Assembly (NCBI GenBank): GCA_027487695.1
Contig: JAIYDB010000025.1
Span: forward strand, 1-35,182
Reading direction: 5' to 3'
Length of the DNA stretch: 35,182 nucleotides
DNA from: Cytophagaceae bacterium
GTDB taxonomy: Bacteria; Bacteroidota; Bacteroidia; Cytophagales; Flexibacteraceae
Below the pieces are notes generated by a model that did not search any database, was not told the DNA's origin, and saw only the letters and a program-made list of their open reading frames with translations. Numbering within the stretch: position 1 is the first letter of the stretch; the number at the start of each line of letters is the position of its first letter. Made by a program: the position numbers and the translations under genes. Positions 22,361 through 31,487 of this stretch are shown here, in pieces.

Positions 22361-23806
22361 ATGCAATTGACCTTTTGGGGTGCGGCCCGCCAAGTTACAG
22401 GAAGTACATATTTACTGGAACTTGCCGATGGATTTAAGATTTTAGTGGATTGCGGTGCCGATTTTACACGCGATGCTTATAATGGTAAAAACCCAACTAC
22501 CTTATACAGAGGTAATAGTTCTATTTTACCGTTTGACCCTACGGAGATAAACCTTGTTATTCTTACCCACGCCCACTTAGATCATAGCGGACATATTCCG
22601 CTTTTAATTAGAGAGGGTTATGAAGGTCAAGTACTTTGCACGCCCCCAACTTTCGATTTATGTAAATTACTTTTGATGGATAGTGCGCGCTTGCATAGAC
22701 GTAAGTACAATTCATTGGTAGGTACGCACAAGAAACAACCAAAAGTTCCTAGAGAACTATTGAATAGCCTTATGGCTGGGATGTTCTTAGAACACCACGT
22801 AGAAGAATCGTTCGAGCGATTTGTAACTATTCAATACAACCAACGCTTTAAAATTAAGAAGGGTGTACACCTTACTTTTATACAAACAGGTCACCTTTTA
22901 GGTGCTGCCAATGTACTCCTTGAAATTGAGGAAGATGGGGTTTGGAAGAAAATTGGGTTTAGTGGTGATATTGGAAGGTATAACTATCCATTGTTACAAG
23001 ATCCTGATTCGTTTCCTGAGGTAGATTATTTGATTTGTGAAAGTACCTATGGAGCACGTTATCACGAAGATGAAGGAGATCCTGCCGATCACCTAGAAAA
23101 GGTAATCCAAGAAACTTGTGTCGATAGACCAGGTAGATTGGTTATTCCTGCCTTTTCAATTGGAAGAACTCAGGCTATACTTTATACTCTAAATAGACTT
23201 TATGCAGAACGAGGTTTTGCTCCTGTTAAGGTATTTGCCGATAGCCCATTAGCAGTACAGAGCACAAGGGTTTATGAAAAGTATCACCGATATTTGAATA
23301 AGGAGGCGCAAGGCTTCTATGAAGATAATGAAGCATTGTTTGATTTTGAATCGCTTCATATCATTGAAAGTGCCAAGGAAAGTAACGAGCTAAAGAATCA
23401 CTTTGAGCCGTGCATCATCATCAGCTCTAGTGGTATGATTAGCGGCGGTAGGGTTGAACAGCACGTTAAAAACAATATTGGCAATCCATATGCCACCATT
23501 CTTATGATTGGATACGCAGCAGATGGTACCATTGGAAGAGAGTTATTAGATGGAGCCAAAATTCTGAAGTTTAATAATCTAGAACTTCCTGTAGCAGCTG
23601 ATATTAGACGTACAGATATCTTCTCTGGTCACGGTGATTTAGACGATCTGGTGCAGTTTGTTCAGCAACAAAAGCCTCAAAAAGTAAAAAAAGTGTTTCT
23701 AGTGCACGGCGATTTACCTTCTATGGTGAGCTTCCAAGCTACCCTTCAAATGATAGGCTATCAAAATGTTGAGACCCCTGCTAAGGGAGAAATGTTTGAG
23801 TTGTAA
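22361..23806 (+). CDS. Metallo-beta-lactamase/beta-CASP exoribonuclease-like protein
   Basis: 481 residues with the RNA-processing CPSF73-like architecture. MQLTFWGAARQVTGSTYLLE (1-20) and LTHAHLDHSGHIP (68-80; His70, His72, Asp74, His75) form the zinc site, with TGHLLGAANVLL (His in motif 3), GFSGDIGRYNYPLL and ICESTYGAR following. The beta-CASP insertion carries RLVIPAFSIGRTQAILYTL and FADSPLAV. IISSSGMISGGRVEQHV and FSGHGDLDDLV complete the pattern, and KVFLVHGD is the last metal-binding strand. Bacterial relatives are exo- or endoribonucleases, while some Bacteroidota homologs are annotated simply as MBL-fold hydrolases. The divergent spacer (22196-22360) holds a TATATTG near-match but no full TAnnTTTG. 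Confidence 0.9.
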   Translation: MQLTFWGAARQVTGSTYLLELADGFKILVDCGADFTRDAYNGKNPTTLYRGNSSILPFDPTEINLVILTHAHLDHSGHIPLLIREGYEGQVLCTPPTFDLCKLLLMDSARLHRRKYNSLVGTHKKQPKVPRELLNSLMAGMFLEHHVEESFERFVTIQYNQRFKIKKGVHLTFIQTGHLLGAANVLLEIEEDGVWKKIGFSGDIGRYNYPLLQDPDSFPEVDYLICESTYGARYHEDEGDPADHLEKVIQETCVDRPGRLVIPAFSIGRTQAILYTLNRLYAERGFAPVKVFADSPLAVQSTRVYEKYHRYLNKEAQGFYEDNEALFDFESLHIIESAKESNELKNHFEPCIIISSSGMISGGRVEQHVKNNIGNPYATILMIGYAADGTIGRELLDGAKILKFNNLELPVAADIRRTDIFSGHGDLDDLVQFVQQQKPQKVKKVFLVHGDLPSMVSFQATLQMIGYQNVETPAKGEMFEL

Positions 23807-23835
23807 AACTTCATCCTTTTAAAGTTATCCCCACA

Positions 23836-23865
23836 AAAAATGCCCGATGAAAGTCGGGCATTTTT
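23836..23865. terminator. Bidirectional intrinsic terminator
   Basis: AAAAATGCCCGA (23836-23847) pairs with TCGGGCATTTTT (23854-23865) around a 6-base loop. The GC core is flanked by A and T runs on both sides, so it should terminate the beta-CASP gene (plus) and the desaturase gene (minus), which converge here. Confidence 0.9.
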
Positions 23866-23883
23866 ACTAGATTATAATTCTGA

Positions 23884-24651
23884 TTAAGCTGCTGCTCTAT
23901 CGTGAGATACTAGGTATTGTGGATTTACCTTGATAATTCTTAACCAACTTAAAGTCTTAATAATTGGATAAGTAGGATCGAACTCAAACCACTTGGCTGC
24001 AAAGTTCATACGGTTAGGTAGTTTGTGGTGGTTGTTTTGGAACAACTCGCCCATCATTAACAAGTCAAAAACCAATGAATTACGGCTTTGGTCTTTGTTA
24101 TCAAAGTTTTGGTAACCGTACTTGTGACCGCTCCAGTTAACAATAGCACCGTGTACTGGTCCCATTAGGAAGTGGATTGGTAATAGTAGGTATAAATACC
24201 ACATATCTGAAGGAACTAGGAATATGTAGAATAACACATAAGAAGTACCCCAGAACAAACGGCTGAAGTAACTATCGCCAAGACGCTCAATAAAGTTCCA
24301 GTTAGGGATATCTCCATCGAAACGCTCATCGTGTTCGCTGCGGTAGTTCAATACATCGTTATAGATGGCTTTGGTCTTCCACATCATGGTAAATACGTTT
24401 GAAGCGTGGTGTGGAGTATGCGGATCTAATTCAGTATCAGAATAAGCGTGGTGCATTCTGTGTAAGGTACCGTAAGCACGAGGGCTTAAATAACTTGAAC
24501 CTTGGGTAAGGTAAGTGAACAAATAAAAGAAACGCTCCCAAAACTTGTTCATTACGAACATTTTGTGGGCCGAGTAGCGGTGCAAAAAGAACGTCTGACT
24601 AAATAGAGAGAGGTACCAATGCGCCACAAAGAAAATTAAGATAGCTACCAT
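23884..24651 (-). CDS. Acyl-CoA (stearoyl-type) delta-9 desaturase
   Basis: 255 residues, an integral membrane diiron desaturase introducing a double bond into acyl chains. The histidine boxes are HRYSAH (24-29), HRMHH (64-68) and NNHHKLPN (206-213), plus the extra NWSGH (172-176). Hydrophobic segments at about 1-20, 40-58, 128-150 and 152-170 fit the four-helix topology. It is shorter at the N terminus than many homologs, but the first box is intact, so it is probably complete. It has its own promoter region (CAAAGATA, 24727-24734 on the minus strand) and a strong terminator, so it is a single-gene unit, likely tuned to temperature or membrane fluidity. Confidence 0.93.
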   Translation of the reverse strand: MVAILIFFVAHWYLSLFSQTFFLHRYSAHKMFVMNKFWERFFYLFTYLTQGSSYLSPRAYGTLHRMHHAYSDTELDPHTPHHASNVFTMMWKTKAIYNDVLNYRSEHDERFDGDIPNWNFIERLGDSYFSRLFWGTSYVLFYIFLVPSDMWYLYLLLPIHFLMGPVHGAIVNWSGHKYGYQNFDNKDQSRNSLVFDLLMMGELFQNNHHKLPNRMNFAAKWFEFDPTYPIIKTLSWLRIIKVNPQYLVSHDRAAA

Positions 24652-24726
24652 TGAAAGGTGTTAAGTTTACTGTATGCTTATAAAACGCTGTTTTGCTGCA
24701 ATGTTTTACTAAGCACTAATTATTTA

Positions 24727-24760
24727 CAAAGATAATTACTAAAATGCAATCAATCACAAA
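24727..24760 (-). promoter_or_regulatory. Promoter for the desaturase gene (TTTG-N22-TATCTTTG)
   Basis: On the minus strand TATCTTTG (24727-24734) matches TAnnTTTG exactly. TTTG (24757-24760) lies 22 bases upstream, within the range for the -33 element. The leader to the ATG (24651) is about 70 bases. Confidence 0.6.
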
Positions 24761-24795
24761 AGAAATTGATTAATTACTGCTATTCATAGCTTTGG

Positions 24796-25494
24796 TTAGT
24801 AATTACTTAAGGCATAAGCAAGTAGGTTTGCTCCCATTCTTAAAGCTAGTTGGCGAACACTTTCAGGGTCGTTATATACTTCTTGGTCTTCCCAGCCATT
24901 GCCTAAGTCACATTCATAACTATAAAAGCACACTACCCTACCCTGATAAACTAGTCCATAACCTTTAGGGGCTTTATTATCGTGTTCGTGTACCTTAGGC
25001 AAGCCTTTTTCAAAACTGAATTTCTGATTATAAATAGGGTGATTAAAAGGTAATTCAACTAATTCTAGCTCAGGAAATACCTTTTTAAGTTCAATTCTAA
25101 TGAACTTATCCATCCCATAGTTATCGTCAATATGCAAGAAACCACCGCCTTCTAGGTATTTTCTAAGGTTTTTAGCTTCGCTATCGGTAAAAACAACGTT
25201 GCCATGCCCTGTCATGTGAACAAATGGATAGCTGAACAAATCTGGACTGCCCACTTCTACAATATCTTCTTGGGTTGCGATATTGGTTTTTAGCTGTTGA
25301 TTACAAAACGAAATTAAGTTAGGAAGCGATGTTTTATTGGCATACCAATCGCCACCACCATTATATTTTAACTTTGCTATTTTAAAGCTATACTGCTGAG
25401 CATAAGTACTACCCGCACTAATTACCAACAGTAAAATAATGCTGCCTAATACTTGCGCAGGCCACCATAGCCGCTGTTTCTGTGCGTAATACAT
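24796..25494 (-). CDS. DUF4159 domain exported protein
   Basis: 232 residues. An N-terminal hydrophobic segment (VLGSIILLLVISAGSTYAQQ, about 15-34) is a signal peptide. The mature part is a DUF4159-type domain with IAKLKYNGGGDWYANKTSLP (39-58), FVHMTGHGNVVFTDSEA (91-107), LRKYLEGGGFLHIDDNYGMD (110-129) and a late FYSYECDLGNGWED. The GHG, GGGFLHIDD and HPIYN elements resemble a ThuA/GATase-like fold, which I believe is how DUF4159 is classified. The enzymatic role is unknown; relatives in other phyla sit near MoxR/BatA-type genes, but not here. ATG 25494 overlaps rsmE by 77 bases, and no later ATG, GTG or TTG keeps the full signal. Confidence 0.8.
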   Translation of the reverse strand: MYYAQKQRLWWPAQVLGSIILLLVISAGSTYAQQYSFKIAKLKYNGGGDWYANKTSLPNLISFCNQQLKTNIATQEDIVEVGSPDLFSYPFVHMTGHGNVVFTDSEAKNLRKYLEGGGFLHIDDNYGMDKFIRIELKKVFPELELVELPFNHPIYNQKFSFEKGLPKVHEHDNKAPKGYGLVYQGRVVCFYSYECDLGNGWEDQEVYNDPESVRQLALRMGANLLAYALSNY

Positions 25495-26119
25495 TTGTTC
25501 CTAAGGTTACAGCTTGGTATTTGAGTGCCAAGGCTTGGTTTATTTCTTGTTGTGTAAAATCGCCTTCTGGTCCAATTAGAACGTTTATACTTTCTGGCTT
25601 ATTGGATAATTGGCTTGGGATAGTTCGGTTTTCTGTGCCCTCTTCTAAGTGGGCAATCAGATTAATGGTTGCTAAAGGTACATCTGAAAGACTACCAATA
25701 AGCGCAATTTTAGGTAACCAATCTTGCTTACTTTGCTTGATGGCTGAAATGGCTATCTTTTCAAAGCGCTCTAATTTTGGCTTTTGCTTTTCTGCTCTTT
25801 GGGTCGGCCAGAAATAAATATTAGCTACCCCAATTTCAACTACCTTTTCAACTAACCATTCCATACGGTCTTGGTGTTTTAAAGGAGCCACAATTAGGTT
25901 TATGGCTGGCTTTAAAGGTTCAGCAGTGTGTTGACTTTCTACCTGAAATTTTAGTGCCAGAAAGTTATTATCGGTAACCCTACCTGAAAAGCGAGTGCCT
26001 TTGCCATTGGTAAGCGCAATTCTATCACCTATTTCATAGCGAAGAACTTTGGCAATATGCTTACTTTCTTCGGCAGCAAATACGCCTTTTTCAGGATTGG
26101 GGTGGTAAAATAGTTCCAT
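25418..26119 (-). CDS. rsmE: 16S rRNA (uracil(1498)-N3)-methyltransferase
   Basis: 233 residues from ATG 26119. It has a PUA-like N-terminal domain and a SPOUT (knotted) methyltransferase domain. HIAKVLRYEIGDRIALTNGK (about 21-40) is the PUA-like region, followed by RMEWLVEKVVEIGV, QSKQDW, LIGPEGDFT (181-189) and LGTNVLRTETAAM (206-218), the SAM-binding knot. It methylates U1498 in 16S rRNA using S-adenosylmethionine. The ATG at 26164 (15 residues longer) lies inside the upstream gene, while ATG 26119 is 2 bases after that gene's stop and gives the usual MELFYHP-type N terminus. It is fourth in the minus-strand operon that begins with the START-like gene. Confidence 0.93.
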   Translation of the reverse strand: MELFYHPNPEKGVFAAEESKHIAKVLRYEIGDRIALTNGKGTRFSGRVTDNNFLALKFQVESQHTAEPLKPAINLIVAPLKHQDRMEWLVEKVVEIGVANIYFWPTQRAEKQKPKLERFEKIAISAIKQSKQDWLPKIALIGSLSDVPLATINLIAHLEEGTENRTIPSQLSNKPESINVLIGPEGDFTQQEINQALALKYQAVTLGTNVLRTETAAMVACASIRQHYFTVGN

Positions 26120-26121
26120 AG

Positions 26122-28239
26122 TTAAAAACTGAGTTGTATGCCTGGACCTACTAAATAGAACCACTTTTCTTCTTGTAAGAAATACCCAAATCCTAAGAAT
26201 AAGGGGAATTTTAATTTGCTCTTTGTTTGAATTGGATAAAGTGAACCAATGGTAACTATACCTAAATCCCGTCTGGTATTGTTAGAGCTAAAGTTGAAGG
26301 CATTAAGGGCAATGATACCAGCCCCTACTTTATAAGGGCGTAGTTTTTCTACTTCGTTAGGTTTGTAGAAGCTGAACTGACCCAAAATAGCTAACGATAC
26401 ACCTCCAAAATTACCAAAATTGCTACTGCCAATACGTTGTATAAGCAACCCCCCGGGAAACGATACCTCAATATCGAAACTACTGTGCTTTTGTAGTATC
26501 AACTCAATACGCTGAGTAAAACCAGGATCTGAATACTGGCTTTCCTTGTGTTTGATTATTACCTCTATTCTACTCCAATCGGCTAGGTCGTAGGTTTTAC
26601 GACTAATAAAGTTGTTTATGTTTATACTTCCTTTCTGGCAGTCCTTAGAATCGTAAAAGGCAAACCGCGGACTTACATCTGATGGGCAAACCACAAAATT
26701 ATCTATCACCCTAGACTCTAGTAACTCTCTTCGGTTATTGAATAGATTGATAGTGATAGTAAGGTATTGCTTTCCATAAAGTTTACCCACATTATCAATT
26801 AAATCGGGATTAAACTTAAGGCTAAGATCAGTAATTGATTTATCGTATAAAACAGGTTTTACTAGACTAGTTACTGGAATATAACTATCCCCATAATTAA
26901 TACTTACAAAATCTAAAGAACGAGGCTTTTGAAATTCCTTTACCAAGATATCGTTACCAATAGGGTTGCCGTTTTTGTAAATGCCTAGTTTTCTTTTAGA
27001 TACGTTACTAGGTATTTTAAACTTGATCACCTGCACGGCCTCACCTGAACGAGCGGAATCAATTTTAAATTCTTGGGCTTCTTCAATATTAAAAACAGCA
27101 CGGTTCAATCCGCTACCTTCTATTTTTAACTCTACGCTTTCTCCAGGATTTACTGTCAGATTACTGCTCCAATCAGAACCTTCGTGAAGGAGGCTTACTT
27201 TAGTGATATTAAACTTAGGCAGGATGTTGAAGTTGGTAATGAACTTTGGCTCATCACCATCTTTGATATACAGGTAGCCTTCACTTAAGCGATGAAGTGC
27301 AAAAGGCCTGAACCAGCAAAGGACCTTATCGTTATTAAGTAAGCCTCTAGTAAATATTTCGCCAATGAAAATACCGCCCGCTTCACTTTGGTCTTCAATT
27401 CGATAGGTTTTCTTTAATTGTAAATTTCTACTGTTTTCTAGCTGAATTTCAATACCACGGGCATTTGTAAATTCCATGGGTATATCTTGCCTATCTACAG
27501 TAAGAAACTGTAAACGAGTTTGCTTCACGTTACCAGTAATGTTGATAGGCTTTGCTCTATTGGTAAAGTCACCTTCTGAAGATAAAAAGTATTTGTTTAC
27601 AATAGGTACTATTGAAACGGCAAGTTTGCCACTTTCCTTAGGCAGAATCTGAAGTTTTAGACCGTGATCTTTTGTAAAACGGTAATCATACTTTTGGGTA
27701 TTTACCCAATCAGCCGATGTTTTTATGTATTCTGAAAACTGGTTATTGAGGGTAATTTCTTTTATTTCTCCGATATAAAAATCGTCCTCATTTCCTTTTA
27801 TAGCCTGAATATCAGGTATTTGATTCGGAAATAGCTTTACTTCATAAAAGCTTGGAGCGATATTACTTGCACTAACTTCAAATACAAGCGATACTGATTG
27901 ACTGCTAATGAGGTTGTTAAATCTGATCTTGGTTTTATAGTATTTCCCAAGCCAAACTAGGCTGTCAATTTCTTCAAAAGCGGTGGAGTTTACCAAGCGA
28001 ACTTGCTCATTGCTATTGTAATTTACTGGATAACAGTATAGTTCTGCTTCTAATTGTTTTTCTGTGTGGGTAAATAAAAGGTAGGGCTCCCCTTGCCAAA
28101 CAATGCGGTTTTTGTTGAGGCTAAACTTATTGGTATCGGTTCTGAGTTCTAGATCTTGAAAATAGCCTTGCTGCCCTATTGTAAGGGTAGGAATAAAGAA
28201 CAGTACAAATAATAAAAGCTTACAAACAGGTCTGAGCAT
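26122..28239 (-). CDS. Exported beta-rich protein of unknown function, possible outer-membrane barrel
   Basis: 705 residues; I do not recognise a named family. The signal peptide is MLRPVCKLLLFVLFFIPTLT, cleaved near TIGQ-QGYF. The middle (about 150-560) looks like several beta-sandwich domains, with repeated stretches of alternating hydrophobic residues and few cysteines. The last 110 residues (from about Phe595) contain PGGLLIQRIG, VSLAILGQFSFY, YKVGAGIIALNAF, FPLFLGFGYFLQ and a final YLVGPGIQLSF, a pattern of short amphipathic strands ending in Phe, as in outer-membrane barrels. Its ATG overlaps the stop of the LptF/G-like gene (TAATG), so the two are tightly coupled. A partner role in lipopolysaccharide or outer-membrane transport is conceivable but rests only on this coupling. 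Confidence 0.7.
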   Translation of the reverse strand: MLRPVCKLLLFVLFFIPTLTIGQQGYFQDLELRTDTNKFSLNKNRIVWQGEPYLLFTHTEKQLEAELYCYPVNYNSNEQVRLVNSTAFEEIDSLVWLGKYYKTKIRFNNLISSQSVSLVFEVSASNIAPSFYEVKLFPNQIPDIQAIKGNEDDFYIGEIKEITLNNQFSEYIKTSADWVNTQKYDYRFTKDHGLKLQILPKESGKLAVSIVPIVNKYFLSSEGDFTNRAKPINITGNVKQTRLQFLTVDRQDIPMEFTNARGIEIQLENSRNLQLKKTYRIEDQSEAGGIFIGEIFTRGLLNNDKVLCWFRPFALHRLSEGYLYIKDGDEPKFITNFNILPKFNITKVSLLHEGSDWSSNLTVNPGESVELKIEGSGLNRAVFNIEEAQEFKIDSARSGEAVQVIKFKIPSNVSKRKLGIYKNGNPIGNDILVKEFQKPRSLDFVSINYGDSYIPVTSLVKPVLYDKSITDLSLKFNPDLIDNVGKLYGKQYLTITINLFNNRRELLESRVIDNFVVCPSDVSPRFAFYDSKDCQKGSININNFISRKTYDLADWSRIEVIIKHKESQYSDPGFTQRIELILQKHSSFDIEVSFPGGLLIQRIGSSNFGNFGGVSLAILGQFSFYKPNEVEKLRPYKVGAGIIALNAFNFSSNNTRRDLGIVTIGSLYPIQTKSKLKFPLFLGFGYFLQEEKWFYLVGPGIQLSF

Positions 28240-29723
28240 TACTTCAAGTCTTCAGCAGTTAGATCGTCTAAGGAGTTAATTACTCTTTCTTGTGGTTCTG
28301 CTACCGATTTTTTTCCAAATATCTGCTTAAACAATGTACTGTAAAAATCCAGATCGAAAATTGAGGCATCGTTCCAAGCCTGATTCAAGAAAAATAGCCC
28401 AATAAGAAGCAATACCAATTCTCCTGCAATCATTCCAACTGGAACCAATACCTGACTTTCCTTGGCTGCTTTTTCACCATTGCTCATCAGTAAGTAAAAG
28501 AGGATAAAGAAAATAATCCCCACTAAAACAGGAATACCAAGTCCTCCTTTTCTAATAATTGCACCCAATGGCGCACCAATTAAGAACAAAATAAAGCAGG
28601 CAAATGGCGAAGTAAACCTTTTATATGCCTCTACTTCATACTGGTTTCTATCCTTGATAAGCTGTCTTAATTGATCGTCTTGACCTTGTATAAAGCTCTT
28701 GACATTTCGGGCTTGGTTGGTAGCTGAAGAAAGTATAGAAACCTTTTCAGCTTCACTTATGCTGCTGTTTTTAATGAATTTATTATAATCTAGCTTAATC
28801 GTTTTTACCTTCTTACCAGTATCGGCTCGTACATAGTAAGAGAAATAATAATCTAAAGATTTCTTATAGTTTTCTTTGGTTTTACCGTGCTCACGTTTAA
28901 GGCTATCAACATCAGTTAGTAGTTCCTTAAAGTTGCGCATCATTTTATTAGAGCGGAACAGATCTACATTAGTTCTGCTCATGTCAAAGCTACTTAGGTT
29001 AAAAACAAGTTTGCTGCGTTTAAACTCGTTTATTACAAATTCCTGACTAGGAACATTATTAACTACTTCACTATAATTTTTACCATTAAATAGCTCTAAT
29101 ACCAAGTACTTATCTTGCAGAATGGTGTACATCCTACCTCTTTGAGCCATAATCACATTGTTATTGCCTTGTCCATCAGAGTGGTCATAAATGATAACAC
29201 CAATTAATCCTTGCTCATCGTTAGGATCTTTGGAATCAACCTTCACTGTATAACCAGGCAAATCGTAATAAAATACCTTAGGCTTAATGTCCAAAGCTAC
29301 CTTTTTTGATTTAATATCATATAGTAGGGAAAAGGCCTTAAGGTTTGCCTTTGGTAGTATAAGATCATTATAAAAGTACAAACCTACTGAGGCAATAAAC
29401 ACGACTACCCCAATAGGTGCAAGCACCCTAATAAGTGAAATACCTGCTGATTTAATTGCAGCTAGTTCATTATGTTCTCCTAATGAGCCATAAGTAATCA
29501 AGCTAGCTAAAAGTATAGCCAATGGCATTGCCTGCGGCACCATAAACCCAGCGAAGTATAAAAAGAGTTCTGCATAAATACCCGCTCCTAGGTTTTTACC
29601 AAAGAGCTGATCTAGGTACTTCATAATGAACTGCATTAAAAAAATAAAAACCAGAACAGAAAAAGTCGCTAAAAAAGGACCTAGAAAGGCCCTTATTATA
29701 AATTTATCTAGTTGTTTAACCAT
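28239..29723 (-). CDS. LptF/LptG (YjgP/YjgQ) family permease
   Basis: 494 residues. The N-terminal membrane helices (about 10-35, 50-75, 97-117) include DKFIIRAFLGPFLATFSVLV (6-25), PLAILLASLITYGSLGEHNE (67-86) and AIKSAGISLIRVL, all typical of LptF/LptG. A large periplasmic beta-jellyroll domain (about 120-370) is expanded by helical insertions, and three further helices finish the membrane domain. LptF and LptG with LptB2 extract lipopolysaccharide from the inner membrane. Bacteroidota usually carry such permeases in separate loci and longer than the enterobacterial ones; LptF and LptG cannot be told apart here. LptB is not nearby. The gene lies 14 bases after the START-like gene and its TAA overlaps the next ATG. 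Confidence 0.9.
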   Translation of the reverse strand: MVKQLDKFIIRAFLGPFLATFSVLVFIFLMQFIMKYLDQLFGKNLGAGIYAELFLYFAGFMVPQAMPLAILLASLITYGSLGEHNELAAIKSAGISLIRVLAPIGVVVFIASVGLYFYNDLILPKANLKAFSLLYDIKSKKVALDIKPKVFYYDLPGYTVKVDSKDPNDEQGLIGVIIYDHSDGQGNNNVIMAQRGRMYTILQDKYLVLELFNGKNYSEVVNNVPSQEFVINEFKRSKLVFNLSSFDMSRTNVDLFRSNKMMRNFKELLTDVDSLKREHGKTKENYKKSLDYYFSYYVRADTGKKVKTIKLDYNKFIKNSSISEAEKVSILSSATNQARNVKSFIQGQDDQLRQLIKDRNQYEVEAYKRFTSPFACFILFLIGAPLGAIIRKGGLGIPVLVGIIFFILFYLLMSNGEKAAKESQVLVPVGMIAGELVLLLIGLFFLNQAWNDASIFDLDFYSTLFKQIFGKKSVAEPQERVINSLDDLTAEDLK

Positions 29724-29737
29724 TTAAGTTTTGCCAG

Positions 29738-30136
29738 TTAGCTATTCAAACTATCAGATAAGGCATAAACCAAGTCGTCCCAAAGCTCATCTAAATCGTC
29801 TAAATCGCTCATACCGCTATAATCGGTAATGGTGAGGAACACTTCATTTGTGAGCTCACTCGTATTTATTTTGAGTTCGGTCCAGCTTGGGTCGGCAATA
29901 TGGTTGCCATCCTCATCTAGAAACTCAAATTTCACCAATTTATTTGGTTTTACGCTTACCATTTTTGCTAAGTGGTCGCTACTATCGAACCTGAAATTAA
30001 AAATTTCACGGTTTCTATCGTAAACAGCATCTTCGGCAAACCATTTCGAAAGCCCATCAGGCGTTGAAATTAGGTTGAATAACTGCTTAGGTGATAGTTT
30101 TAAGCTGTAATCTTTAGTGAATGTAAGCTTTGCCAT
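29738..30136 (-). CDS. START-like (SRPBCC) domain protein
   Basis: 132 residues, no signal peptide. The fold is the START/Bet v1-like helix-grip: FTKDYSLKLSPKQLFNLIST (6-25), DGLSKWFAEDAVYDRN, then alternating strands, and a C-terminal acidic helix (DLDDLDELWDDLVYALSDSL, 111-130). A short Bacteroidota family of exactly this size is annotated START-like domain-containing; I recall it as PF19569. It may bind a lipid or other hydrophobic ligand. It heads the run to the LptF/G permease, the 705-residue exported protein, RsmE and DUF4159. No TAnnTTTG match is found in the 97-base upstream gap, so transcription may come from the gene before it. Confidence 0.85.
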   Translation of the reverse strand: MAKLTFTKDYSLKLSPKQLFNLISTPDGLSKWFAEDAVYDRNREIFNFRFDSSDHLAKMVSVKPNKLVKFEFLDEDGNHIADPSWTELKINTSELTNEVFLTITDYSGMSDLDDLDELWDDLVYALSDSLNS

Positions 30137-30233
30137 TCTTTATTCGGTGTTAGCAACTTTTTAAAGTAGTAAATAACTTAAAAGCTGTCCGCAGGATAAG
30201 AAATACTCCATTAAAAAGCAAATTTTAATATTG

Positions 30234-31400
30234 CTAATCTTCCAGGTTTATAGGAACTAATGCTCCGTCAACAAATTTAAAGAAGGGTAAAACTTGGTTA
30301 TCATTAGCGCCATTGTATTGGTAGCCACCTATTAACTTGGCTTTAATGGCCTTTGGCTGATGTACCCAATCTTTCAATCCTTGTTTTCCTACAAGACTTA
30401 ATCCTTTACCTAATAACCATAAATCTTCGAAACCAGCGGCTGCTGCCTCAGAGGCTGTTTTATTAAATTTTTTGGTAAAGCTTGCTTTAAATATCTGGTA
30501 ATCAGGATTATCAACAATAAACCCATCTGGCCAGAAGAAGTGAACATTAGCTTGTTCAAATAACTCATAAATAGAAGTGGGTTCTTCTATCCAATTGCCC
30601 CAGGTTAAAATGGGGGTATTTATTTTAAGTCCTTGCACTGCCCCAATCAATTGTACCCGAACACTTTTTTCATTGTTAGGTACAAATAAATGCCCCGTAC
30701 TATCAAGCCCAGATTTAGAGATAAACTTAGTAAGGTTGGCAGCAGAATTTTTTCCTACTTTATGAATGAGGACCACCGTTTTGCCAGAATCAATCATAAT
30801 TTGGCGGTATTGAGCGGCGATAACGCTATCTCGTTCATTAGGACCATAAACTATTCCTACTTTTTCAGATGGGAAATTTTTAAGGGTATAAGCCGCTGTT
30901 TTCTTTGCAATAGTTGCTGGTGTACTTGCCCCTAAAATGGCGTAATCGTTTGTGTTATCCCAAACTAGTTTTGAGCTTAATGGATTAAGCATCAATATTT
31001 TATTTTTCAGAGCAAATTCCGCCACTGCTGGTGAAGAAAGGGCTGAAACTGGTCCTATAATCGCATCCGCTTTCTTTAATTCTGGCTCGTTTAATATGCT
31101 ATTAGTTACAACAGGACTGCTTTTAGTGTCGTACATCATTAAGTTAATCCCAATACCGCTATCTGCCAACTGGCAACGCGCTATTTCCATGCCTTGTAAA
31201 AGCTCAAATACAGCTCTATCAATCGGACTTGGATTTTTAGGGTCAACCTTGTCAGTTTTAAAAGGTAGAATTACAGCAACGTTAAAAAATTGCTTAGGAA
31301 CTCTGATAGTATCTGCTTGACCATAAGCAGCTAAAGTCCCAAAACTCAAACAAAAACAGATAAAAACCCTAGCGAAGAGTTTGGTAGATTTTAAAAGCAT
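30234..31400 (-). CDS. Periplasmic amino-acid-binding-like (type 1 PBP) protein
   Basis: 388 residues from ATG 31400. The signal peptide (MLLKSTKLFARVFICFCLSF) is cleaved near AYG-QADT. The mature protein has the two-lobed periplasmic-binding type 1 fold: FNVAVILPFKTDK, an F-E-L-L-Q-G-M-E-I-A helix, ADAIIGPVSALSSPAVAEFA, KILMLNPLSSKL, VGIVYGPNERDS and a late AGFEDLWLLGKG. In Bacteroidota such proteins are often LpoA-like or amino-acid-binding-like and may carry a LysM domain; no LysM is present here. No ABC permease or ATPase is adjacent, so a transport role is unproven. ATG 31412 is four codons upstream, but a TAGTTTTG -7 element ends only 8 bases before it, which favours 31400. Confidence 0.8.
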   Translation of the reverse strand: MLLKSTKLFARVFICFCLSFGTLAAYGQADTIRVPKQFFNVAVILPFKTDKVDPKNPSPIDRAVFELLQGMEIARCQLADSGIGINLMMYDTKSSPVVTNSILNEPELKKADAIIGPVSALSSPAVAEFALKNKILMLNPLSSKLVWDNTNDYAILGASTPATIAKKTAAYTLKNFPSEKVGIVYGPNERDSVIAAQYRQIMIDSGKTVVLIHKVGKNSAANLTKFISKSGLDSTGHLFVPNNEKSVRVQLIGAVQGLKINTPILTWGNWIEEPTSIYELFEQANVHFFWPDGFIVDNPDYQIFKASFTKKFNKTASEAAAAGFEDLWLLGKGLSLVGKQGLKDWVHQPKAIKAKLIGGYQYNGANDNQVLPFFKFVDGALVPINLED

Positions 31401-31419
31401 GAGGTAATCCATAGCCTTG

Positions 31420-31427
31420 CAAAACTA
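31420..31427 (-). promoter_or_regulatory. Probable -7 element (TAGTTTTG) for the periplasmic-binding-like gene
   Basis: CAAAACTA reads TAGTTTTG on the minus strand and fits TAnnTTTG. Transcription would begin near 31413, giving a leader of about 13 bases to ATG 31400 and almost none to ATG 31412. No -33 TTG is visible at the usual distance. Confidence 0.4.
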
Positions 31428-31487
31428 TTCTTTATTAGTGCATTATGGAAATTTATTTAAAAGATTGCCTCAAATAAATTAAGATAA

